Positions 5,531 to 11,367 of a stretch of DNA of 12,275 nucleotides are shown here, one piece after another. The stretch spans positions 1 to 12,275 of the forward strand of contig NZ_JBDIAQ010000102.1 in the NCBI RefSeq assembly GCF_039812505.1. Direction: 5' to 3'. Positions within the stretch are counted from its first letter, which is position 1. Every line of letters starts with the position of its first letter. This stretch comes from Intrasporangium_A sp039812505. Lineage in GTDB: Bacteria; Actinomycetota; Actinomycetes; Actinomycetales; Dermatophilaceae. The notes under the pieces are model-generated. The model searched no databases, had not been told where the DNA came from, and was given only the letters and a program-made list of their open reading frames with translations. The position numbers were made by a program, and so were the translations under genes.

Positions 5531-6495
5531 CACGCGCACCGCTCAGCGGGCGGCTCACCGGGCAGGTGAGCGTCCTCGGGTTCCGGGTCGGGTGGTCCGC
5601 CGTCCGCGCCATGCCCGAGCGGGCGGCATACGCCCTGTTCGACCGCATCGCCGACGTGGTGGTGCTGCGCGGTGGCACCGGCGTGGTGCGGTTGCGCAGC
5701 AACTACGCGCGGGTGCGGCCGGAGCTGACGGCGGGTGAGCTCGACGAGCTGGTCCACGACGGGGTCCGCTCGTACATGCGCTACTACTGCGAGGCCTTCC
5801 GGCTGCCCTCCCTGACTCCGGAGCAGATCGACCGTGCGGTGACCGCGACCGGGTTCGAGCAGCCGCGCGACGTGTGCCGGGCGGGCGGGACCGCGGTCGT
5901 CTTCGTGGGTCACCTCGGCAACTTCGACCTCGCCGCGGCGTGGTCGGCGCGCAACCTCGCGCCCGTCACGACCGTTGCAGAGCGCCTCAAGCCGGAGGAG
6001 GTGTTCCAGGAGTTCCTCGCCTTCCGCAACAGCATCCAGATGGACATCATCCCGCTCGAGGGCGGCGACAACCCGTTCCACGAGCTGCTGCGCACCGCGA
6101 GGCGCGGCGGCCGGCTGATCGCCCTGGCCAGCGACCGCGACCTGACCGCCAACGGCGTGGAGGTCGACCTGCTCGGGCACCGTGCCCGGATGGCCAAGGG
6201 ACCGGCGCTGCTCGCGCTGCTGACCGGCTCACCCCTGTATGCCGCCCGCGTCCACTACGAGCAGGCCCCCCGCGGCGCGGGGCTGGGCGGTCACCGCACG
6301 GTTATCGATATCGGCCCGCGCCTCACCCCGCGCATCGAGGGCACCACCGCCGAGCAGGCCCACGACCTCGTCCAGCAGTGCGCCGACCACCTCGCCGAGG
6401 CCATCCGCACCCACACCAGCAGCTGGCACATGCTGCAGCGGGTGTTCGTCGAGGACCTCGACCCCGCGGTGCGCGGCACCGAGGTCACGCCGTGA
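5527..6495 (+). CDS. Phosphatidylinositol mannoside acyltransferase, PatA-type (LpxL/HtrB superfamily)
   Basis: A 322-residue member of the lysophospholipid/lipid A acyltransferase superfamily. The catalytic HX4D motif is H129-L-G-N-F-D134, near the position of the catalytic His of mycobacterial PatA. The later SDRD (202-205) and the MAKGPALLA segment are also typical. It likely transfers a fatty acyl chain from acyl-CoA to the mannose of PIM1/PIM2 at the inner face of the cytoplasmic membrane. The TTG at 5527 is preferred because it overlaps the pgsA stop (TTGA) and has GGAGAGG (5513-5519) 7 nt upstream; a GTG at 5566 is the alternative. Its TGA stop (6493-6495) lies inside the first copy of a 14-bp tandem repeat that leads into pimA. 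Confidence 0.92.
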   Translation: MTRAPLSGRLTGQVSVLGFRVGWSAVRAMPERAAYALFDRIADVVVLRGGTGVVRLRSNYARVRPELTAGELDELVHDGVRSYMRYYCEAFRLPSLTPEQIDRAVTATGFEQPRDVCRAGGTAVVFVGHLGNFDLAAAWSARNLAPVTTVAERLKPEEVFQEFLAFRNSIQMDIIPLEGGDNPFHELLRTARRGGRLIALASDRDLTANGVEVDLLGHRARMAKGPALLALLTGSPLYAARVHYEQAPRGAGLGGHRTVIDIGPRLTPRIEGTTAEQAHDLVQQCADHLAEAIRTHTSSWHMLQRVFVEDLDPAVRGTEVTP

Positions 6496-6515
6496 GGATC
6501 GCGCCGTGAGGATCG
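6489..6515 (+). repeat. 14-bp tandem duplication at the acyltransferase/pimA junction
   Basis: GCCGTGAGGATCG occurs at 6489-6501 and again at 6503-6515, a 14-bp period. The first copy carries the acyltransferase stop as GTGA and the second carries the pimA start as GTGA. The first GTG (6492) opens a five-codon frame, M-R-I-A-P, whose TGA (6507-6509) overlaps the second GTG (6506). The GAGGA of copy 1 also lies 7 nt before the second GTG, so it can act as the pimA ribosome site. Confidence 0.85.
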
Positions 6516-7681
6516 GCATCGTGTGCCCCTACTCGTTCGACGTGCCAGGCGGGGTGCAGTTCCACGTGCGGGACCTGGCCGAGTACTTCATCGGGGACGG
6601 GCACCAGGTGTCCGTCCTCGCGCCCGCGGACAGCGACACCCGGCTGCCCGGATACGTCGTCTCCGCGGGTCGCGCCACCCCGGTGCGCTACAACGGCTCG
6701 GTGGCCCGGCTCAACTTCGGACCGGTCACGGCCGGCAAGGTCAGCCGGTGGCTCGACCACGGGGAGTTCGACGTGCTGCACCTGCACGAGCCGGTCACCC
6801 CCAGCGTCAGCTTTCTCGCCCTGACCGCCGCGGAGGGTCCCATCGTCGCCACCTTCCACACCTCGATGATCCGGTCGCGCACGCTGCAGACCGCCTACCC
6901 GATCGCGCGTCCGAGCCTGGAGAAGATCGCGGGGCGGATCGCGGTCAGTGAGGACGCCCGCCGCACGGTCACCACGCACCTCGGGGGTGACGCCGTCGTC
7001 ATCCCCAACGGGGTCTACGTCGACCGGTTCGCCCGGGCCGCGCGGCGGCCCGAGTGGGTCGGCACCCCCGAACGGCCCACCGTCGCCTTCCTCGGCCGGA
7101 TGGCCGAGCCACGCAAGGGGCTGCCGGTCCTCGCGGCGGCCGTGCCCGCGATCCTGCGCGAGATCCCCGGGCTGCGCGTGCTGGTCGCCGGCCCCGGGGA
7201 CGTGGAGCACGTCACCGCGGGTATGCCGCCGGCAGCCGCGGCCGCCTGCGAGTTCCTCGGGGCGGTGTCCGACGAGGACAAGGCCACCCTGTTCGCCTCT
7301 GCCGACGTCTACGTCGCCCCGAACACCGGCGGCGAGAGCTTCGGCATCATCCTCATCGAGGCGATGTCGGCCGGCTCGTGCGTGCTCGCCAGCGACCTGT
7401 CGGCCTTCTCCCGTGTCCTCGACGGGGGCCGCGCCGGGCCGCTGTTCCGCAACGAGGACCCGGCCCACCTGGCCGAGGCCCTCGTCGGCCTGCTGCGCGA
7501 CCCGGCCCGTCGCGCCACGTTCGCCGAGGCCGGCCGGCAGCGCGCCCGCCAGTTCGACTGGTCGGTGGTGGCGGCCCGGATCATGGCGGTCTACGAGACC
7601 GTCATCGAGGGCCGTAGCCTGGCGCAGGCCCAGCCGGCCAGCCGGTGGAGCCGCTTCCTGCGAGGGGGTCTGGGTCGATGA
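6506..7681 (+). CDS. pimA: GDP-mannose-dependent phosphatidylinositol alpha-mannosyltransferase
   Basis: A 391-residue GT4-family, GT-B fold glycosyltransferase. It is expected to add the first mannose from GDP-mannose to the 2-position of the inositol ring of phosphatidylinositol on the cytoplasmic side of the membrane. Visible family features are the GGV loop near residues 15-17 (DVPGGVQFHV), H118 in ATFHTS, the R198 and K204 pair in LGRMAEPRKGL, and the E-x7-E motif E277...E285 (GESFGIILIEAMSAG). Spacing closely follows M. smegmatis PimA. The GTG at 6506 is the only start in frame close to the usual N-terminus (MRIGIVCPYS). It is preceded by GAGGA at 7 nt, provided by a small tandem duplication. 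The TGA stop overlaps the ATG of the next gene (ATGA). Confidence 0.96.
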   Translation: MRIGIVCPYSFDVPGGVQFHVRDLAEYFIGDGHQVSVLAPADSDTRLPGYVVSAGRATPVRYNGSVARLNFGPVTAGKVSRWLDHGEFDVLHLHEPVTPSVSFLALTAAEGPIVATFHTSMIRSRTLQTAYPIARPSLEKIAGRIAVSEDARRTVTTHLGGDAVVIPNGVYVDRFARAARRPEWVGTPERPTVAFLGRMAEPRKGLPVLAAAVPAILREIPGLRVLVAGPGDVEHVTAGMPPAAAAACEFLGAVSDEDKATLFASADVYVAPNTGGESFGIILIEAMSAGSCVLASDLSAFSRVLDGGRAGPLFRNEDPAHLAEALVGLLRDPARRATFAEAGRQRARQFDWSVVAARIMAVYETVIEGRSLAQAQPASRWSRFLRGGLGR

Positions 7682-8229
7682 CCGGCACGCTCACCTGGGT
7701 CTTCGCGGTCCTGTTCGTCCTCGTCGTGGTCGCCTGGTACCTCACCTACTCGGCGGCCCGCCTCGACCGGCTGCACGTGCGGCTCGTGGGGACGGTTGCG
7801 GCCCTGGACGCCCAGCTGGTGCGGCGGGCCGAGTCTTCGCTCGAGCTGGCCAACAGCGGGCTCGTGGACGGGGCGACGGCGCTCGTGCTGGCCGGTGCCG
7901 CGGCGCAGTCGCTCGAGTCACCCGGCGAGGAGGGCGTCATCCGCGAGGCGATCGAGAGCGACCTCACCGAGGCCCTCGCGCTGGCCCTGACGCCACGGGT
8001 CGTCGACCACCTCAGGCAGACCGGCCCGATCGGCCAGGACTACCTCGACGGGCTCTCCTCGGCGTGCCTGCGCGTCCAACTCGCCCGCCGCTTCCACAAC
8101 GACGCGGTCACCGACGTCCGACGGGTCCGGCGACAGCTCGTCGTGCGGGTCTTCCACCTCGCGGGCCACACCCCGATGCCGGTGACCGTGGAGTTCGACG
8201 ACGCGGTACCCGCCGGACTGGACCGCTGA
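7678..8229 (+). CDS. LemA-like membrane-anchored protein of unknown function
   Basis: A 183-residue protein with one N-terminal membrane helix (about residues 5-25) followed by an all-helical, charged body. The segment RLDRLHVRLVGTVAALDAQLV and the later ARRFHNDAVTDVRRVRRQLV resemble the first helix and conserved ARR(F/Y)xNxAV helix of LemA-family proteins. No enzymatic motif is visible; in particular there is no Nudix box. From memory, the gene at this place in mycobacteria (Rv2609c) has a membrane segment plus a Nudix domain, so this may be its stand-alone N-terminal counterpart. The ATG at 7678 overlaps the pimA stop and has GAGGGGG (7662-7668) upstream, giving translational coupling. It is likely a membrane partner of the PIM pathway, but the function is unknown. 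Confidence 0.85.
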   Translation: MTGTLTWVFAVLFVLVVVAWYLTYSAARLDRLHVRLVGTVAALDAQLVRRAESSLELANSGLVDGATALVLAGAAAQSLESPGEEGVIREAIESDLTEALALALTPRVVDHLRQTGPIGQDYLDGLSSACLRVQLARRFHNDAVTDVRRVRRQLVVRVFHLAGHTPMPVTVEFDDAVPAGLDR

Positions 8230-8275
8230 GGGCGCCCACCGCGGACACCCGCTCGGGGCTGGCAGGTTCTCGCCG

Positions 8276-8281
8276 TAGGCT
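8276..8281 (+). promoter_or_regulatory. Candidate -10 box of the pdxS promoter
   Basis: TAGGCT in the 97-bp gap after the LemA-like gene would start transcription near 8288, about 40 nt before the pdxS GTG. No clear -35 or operator is visible. It suggests pdxS can be expressed independently of the PIM genes. Confidence 0.4.
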
Positions 8282-8326
8282 TGGTGCGTTCCGCTGGGGA
8301 ACCGCTCACCGAGAAAGCAGGAGACC

Positions 8327-9250
8327 GTGAACACCACTGGGCAGGCGGGCCTGACGCCCGCGTCCGAGACGAGCACCGGGACGACCCGCGTCAAGCGCGG
8401 GATGGCCGAGATGCTCAAGGGCGGCGTCATCATGGACGTCGTGACGCCCGACCAGGCCAAGATCGCCGAGGATGCCGGCGCGGTCGCGGTCATGGCGCTC
8501 GAGCGGGTCCCTGCGGACATCCGCGCCCAGGGCGGCGTCTCCCGGATGAGCGACCCCGACATGATCGACGGCATCATCGCGGCCGTGTCCATCCCCGTCA
8601 TGGCCAAGGCCCGGATCGGCCACTTCGTCGAGGCCCAGGTGCTGCAGAGCCTCGGGGTCGACTACGTCGACGAGTCGGAGGTGCTGACCCCCGCCGACTA
8701 CGCCAACCACATCGACAAGTGGGCCTTCACCGTGCCGTTCGTCTGCGGCGCCACCAACCTCGGCGAGGCCCTGCGCCGGATCACCGAGGGCGCGGCGATG
8801 ATCCGGTCCAAGGGCGAGGCCGGCACCGGTGACGTGTCCAACGCGACGACCCACATGCGCCAGATCCGCGCCGAGATCCGTCGCCTGCAGAACCTGCCGG
8901 AGGACGAGCTCTACGTCGCGGCCAAGGAGCTGCAGGCACCGTACGACCTCGTCGCCGAGGTGGCCCGGGCCGGCAAGCTGCCGGTCGTGCTGTTCACCGC
9001 CGGCGGCATCGCCACCCCGGCCGACGCCGCGATGATGATGCAGCTCGGCGCGGAGGGCGTCTTCGTCGGCTCCGGCATCTTCAAGTCGGGCAACCCGGCC
9101 AAGCGCGCCGAGGCGATCGTCAAGGCGACCACCTTCTACGACGACCCCGACGTCATCGCCAAGGTCTCCCGGGGGCTCGGCGAGGCCATGGTCGGCATCA
9201 ACGTCGAGGAGATCCCGCAGCCGCACCGCCTGGCCGAACGCGGCTGGTGA
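8327..9250 (+). CDS. pdxS: Pyridoxal 5'-phosphate synthase, PdxS (Pdx1) subunit
   Basis: A 307-residue (beta/alpha)8-barrel synthase that condenses ribose-5-phosphate, glyceraldehyde-3-phosphate and ammonia into PLP. The catalytic residues D37 (MDVV), K94 (VMAKARIGHF) and K162 (MIRSKGEAGTG) are present. Other hallmarks are KRGMAEMLKGGVIMDV near the N-terminus, AERVP-like ALERVPADIRAQGGVSRM, and the phosphate-binding TAGG and VGSGIFKS motifs. Residues 1-20 are a Ser/Thr-rich extension common in actinobacteria. The GTG start has AGGAG at 8319-8323 with rather short spacing. The glutaminase partner PdxT, which supplies ammonia, usually lies just downstream but is absent from this window. Confidence 0.97.
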   Translation: MNTTGQAGLTPASETSTGTTRVKRGMAEMLKGGVIMDVVTPDQAKIAEDAGAVAVMALERVPADIRAQGGVSRMSDPDMIDGIIAAVSIPVMAKARIGHFVEAQVLQSLGVDYVDESEVLTPADYANHIDKWAFTVPFVCGATNLGEALRRITEGAAMIRSKGEAGTGDVSNATTHMRQIRAEIRRLQNLPEDELYVAAKELQAPYDLVAEVARAGKLPVVLFTAGGIATPADAAMMMQLGAEGVFVGSGIFKSGNPAKRAEAIVKATTFYDDPDVIAKVSRGLGEAMVGINVEEIPQPHRLAERGW

Positions 9251-9263
9251 AGGGCAACGGGAC

Positions 9264-9299
9264 CGTCACACGCGGTGATGCCCCCGGGCCTGTCCGGGG
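9264..9299 (+). terminator. Paired small hairpins after pdxS, possible bidirectional terminator
   Basis: Two adjacent stems lie 13-50 bp after the pdxS stop. CGTCAC (9264-9269) pairs with GTGATG (9275-9280) with one G-T wobble, and CCCCGG (9282-9287) pairs with CCGGGG (9294-9299). They lie between converging genes (pdxS and the minus-strand operon). There is no T-run, and 6-bp GC stems are common by chance at this composition. Confidence 0.4.
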
Positions 9300-9472
9300 T
9301 GCGGACCTCACGATGCAGGTCGATCATGCGATCGACGCCGTCGGGCAGCCCGGCGACGAGTCCGTAGAGCTGCGTCGCGCCGCGAACGCCCGACCGGTCG
9401 AGGTATCGAGAGCCTGATGGACGCGGCCGACTCGGGTCTCCGGCGGGTGGCGGACCTGTGAGGCTCACGACG

Positions 9473-9793
9473 TCAGGCGTCGTACACCTCCTTGGCCATC
9501 CGGAACGCCGCCCACGCCTTGGGCCAGCCTGCGTAGAACGCAGCGTGCGTGAGCACCTCTGCCATCTCCTCGGCCGTGACGCCGTTGCTCCTCGCCCGGG
9601 CGATGTGTCCGCGCAGCGAGCTGTCCAGCACGCCGCCGGCCAGCAACGCCGTCACCGTCACGATGCTCCGGTCACGCGTCGACAGCTGGCTCTCGCGACT
9701 CCACACCTGCCCGAAGAGCACGTCGTCGTTGAGCTCGGCGAACTTCGGCGCGAAGTCACCGAGGATGTCCCTACCTGCCGTCACCTTGTCCAT
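9473..9793 (-). CDS. Carboxymuconolactone decarboxylase (CMD)-family protein
   Basis: A 106-residue small helical protein of the CMD/AhpD-like fold. The core runs from about residue 30 to 100: RDRSIVTVTALLAGG, then LRGHIARARSNGVTAEEMAEVL with H63, then THAAFYAGWPKAWAAF with H83. It has no cysteine, so it lacks the CxxC of AhpD-type peroxidases and belongs with the gamma-CMD/YurZ-type branch, where activity in most members is unknown. It starts at the ATG at 9793, with an AGGAAGAG ribosome site (complement of 9798-9805), 13 bp after the aldo/keto reductase stop. It is the last gene of a cupin - aldo/keto reductase - CMD operon. Cupin and CMD genes are often neighbours or fused. Confidence 0.9.
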   Translation of the reverse strand: MDKVTAGRDILGDFAPKFAELNDDVLFGQVWSRESQLSTRDRSIVTVTALLAGGVLDSSLRGHIARARSNGVTAEEMAEVLTHAAFYAGWPKAWAAFRMAKEVYDA

Positions 9794-9806
9794 CGCCCTC
9801 TTCCTC

Positions 9807-10661
9807 TCACTTGCCGCTGTAGACCGGGAACCTGCTGTGCTTTCCGTAGTCCCGTGCCCGCATCTCCCGCAACGACCCCATGTCGGGCTCGGAGATGACG
9901 AAGTCGACCTGCGCGTTGGACCGCATGTGCTCGGGGTTGGCGGTCTTCGGCAGCGACACCGTGCCCAGCTGCAGGGTGTAGCGGATGCACAGCTGGGGGA
10001 CGGTCACGCCGTAGCGTTCGGCCATCGCCCGGACGTCCGCGTTCCTCAGGATCTCGCCGTGTGCGATCGGCGAGTACGCCTCCACGAGGATGCCCTTGCT
10101 CTCGCAGTAGGAGATGAGCTCGGTCGGCGTGTTGCCCGGGTGCACGAGGATCTGGTTCACGTGCGGGACGACCGTGCCGCCCGCCAGGATGTTCTCCAGG
10201 TCCTCCCGCAGGAAGTTCGAGACGCCGATGGAGCGCAGCCGGCCCGCCCGGTAGGCCTCCTCGAGGGCGCGCCAGGCCGCGCGGTTGCCCTCGGCGTAGT
10301 CGCCGCCGCGGAAGTCGTCCCACGGCTGTGGCGCGTGGATGAGCATGAGGTCGACGTGGTCCAGGCCCAAGGTCTCGAGGGACCCGTCGATCGCCGCCGC
10401 TGCGCGGTCGTGGTCCTTGATCTCGGCGGCGAGCTTGGTGGAGACGAACAGGTCCTCGCGAGCGATCCCGCCGGTGCGCACGCCCTCGCCGACGCCGCGC
10501 TCGTTGCCGTACGCCTGCGCGGTGTCGATGTTGCGGTAGCCGAGCGCGACCGCCTCGCGAACGGCCTGCGCGGCCTTGTCGTCGTCGATGAACCAGGTGC
10601 CGAGCCCGAGCCTGGGGATCGCGACGCCGTTGGACAGCAGGTAGGTCTCGTCCAGGATCAT
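9807..10661 (-). CDS. Aldo/keto reductase, NADPH-dependent
   Basis: A 284-residue (beta/alpha)8-barrel oxidoreductase with the full catalytic tetrad D46, Y51 (DTAQAYGNE), K76 (VSTK) and H109 (LMLIHAP). The typical GVSNF motif lies at about 146-150, and the cofactor-binding LPKTANPEHMRSN near 240-255 carries the residues expected to bind the 2'-phosphate of NADPH. It resembles the 2,5-diketo-gluconate reductase-like AKR5 branch; the substrate is unknown. The ATG at 10661 overlaps the cupin stop (ATGA), so the two are translationally coupled. The frame is open much further upstream, but that part is the antisense-of-frame shadow of the cupin gene. The C-terminus ends 13 bp before the CMD gene. 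Confidence 0.94.
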   Translation of the reverse strand: MILDETYLLSNGVAIPRLGLGTWFIDDDKAAQAVREAVALGYRNIDTAQAYGNERGVGEGVRTGGIAREDLFVSTKLAAEIKDHDRAAAAIDGSLETLGLDHVDLMLIHAPQPWDDFRGGDYAEGNRAAWRALEEAYRAGRLRSIGVSNFLREDLENILAGGTVVPHVNQILVHPGNTPTELISYCESKGILVEAYSPIAHGEILRNADVRAMAERYGVTVPQLCIRYTLQLGTVSLPKTANPEHMRSNAQVDFVISEPDMGSLREMRARDYGKHSRFPVYSGK

Positions 10662-11089
10662 GCGCCCTGCACCTTCTCGCCCAGTCGGGCGTACTCCTCG
10701 TCGGTGACCGGTTCCAGCCACTCGTTCCGGACGTCCTCGCCGGGTACCGCGACCGCGATGTGGGTGAACCAGGAGTCCGCCTTGGCGCCGTGCCAGTGCT
10801 TCTTCCCGGCGGGGACGACGACGACCGATCCCGGCAGCAGGCTGACCGGCTGCTCTCCCTCGCCCTGGTACCAGCCGCTGCCGGCCGTGGCGAGCAGGAT
10901 CTGCCCACCACCGCTCGAGGCCTGGTGGATGTGCCAGTTGTTCCGGCATCCCGGCTCGAAGGTCACGTTGCCGATGACGACGCCCTCGGTGGTCAGCATG
11001 TGCAGGTAGCTCTGGCCGGTGAAGTACTCGGCGAAGGCCTCGTTCGTCTCCCCACGGGGGAAGATGGTGTCGAAGTCGTGCTCGCTCAT
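10658..11089 (-). CDS. Single-domain cupin, H-x-H...Q...H metal site type
   Basis: A 143-residue beta-barrel protein. Cupin motif 1 reads EPGCRNNWHIH followed by GGGQILL, giving H53, H55 and Q63. Motif 2 gives H98-W-H100 (PAGKKHWHGA). The usual Glu ligand is replaced by Gln, as in the small manganese cupins related to bacterial hydroxynitrile lyases and the CMD-linked cupins; whether it has such activity is not known. The ATG at 11089 is supported by AAAGGAAA about 7 nt upstream. The frame is open to 11248, but that extension is arginine-rich and not protein-like. It is the first gene of the operon; the stop overlaps the aldo/keto reductase start by 4 bp. Confidence 0.92.
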   Translation of the reverse strand: MSEHDFDTIFPRGETNEAFAEYFTGQSYLHMLTTEGVVIGNVTFEPGCRNNWHIHQASSGGGQILLATAGSGWYQGEGEQPVSLLPGSVVVVPAGKKHWHGAKADSWFTHIAVAVPGEDVRNEWLEPVTDEEYARLGEKVQGA

Positions 11090-11367
11090 ATCCGTTTCCT
11101 TTCTGGTTCTCGGACAAGGCATCAGCTGGGTCCGAAGGCCAGCCACGCTCCATCCGGTATCTGCGGTCGTGAAGCCGGTCGTGGCGTGACCCGTCCATCG
11201 GCTGCCACCGTCCCGTCGCCCGTGCACTCCTCGACGGTAGGTCGCCACGCCCGGATCAGGGAGTCCCTGCCGGTACCACCATCGGCCCTTGCTCAGCGCG
11301 TCTCCCTGGTCCCGCCTCTCGTGGCGCGACTATCGTGCTGGACAATCGGACACTGGAGGTCGGCGCG
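11090..11367. promoter_or_regulatory. Divergent control region, cupin operon / FAD oxidase
   Basis: A 278-bp gap between divergent genes. It contains the 13-bp dyad CAGGGA-G-TCCCTG (11257-11269). A minus-strand -10-like TACCGT (complement of 11234-11239) lies 17 bp beyond the dyad half-site, in the direction of the cupin gene. For the oxidase, TATCGT (11331-11336) is a possible -10, and GGAGG (11355-11359) is a good ribosome site 8 nt before the ATG. A short direct repeat GGACA-atc-GGACA (11340-11352) lies between them. No regulator gene is in view. Confidence 0.4.
11257..11269. promoter_or_regulatory. Candidate operator: 13-bp perfect dyad
   Basis: CAGGGA (11257-11262) and TCCCTG (11264-11269) are exact inverted copies around a single G. 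The position overlaps the expected -35 of a minus-strand promoter with -10 TACCGT (11239 to 11234), the sort of place used by a dimeric repressor or a MerR-type activator. No protein can be assigned to it. Confidence 0.3.

Noticed and set aside
3488..5539. 683-codon minus-strand open frame opposite the phosphoribosyltransferase, HIT and pgsA genes
   Set aside because: It runs across three genes with unmistakable motifs on the plus strand, and shows the Gly/Asp/His/Val-rich composition of antisense frames.
9264..9299. Riboswitch or attachment site after pdxS
   Set aside because: Only two short GC stems lie between converging genes; a terminator is the simpler reading, and no tRNA or integrase is present.
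11090..11248. N-terminal extension of the cupin to 11248
   Set aside because: The added 53 residues are Arg/Gly/Thr-rich and not protein-like. The ATG at 11089 has an AAAGGAAA ribosome site and gives the usual cupin length.
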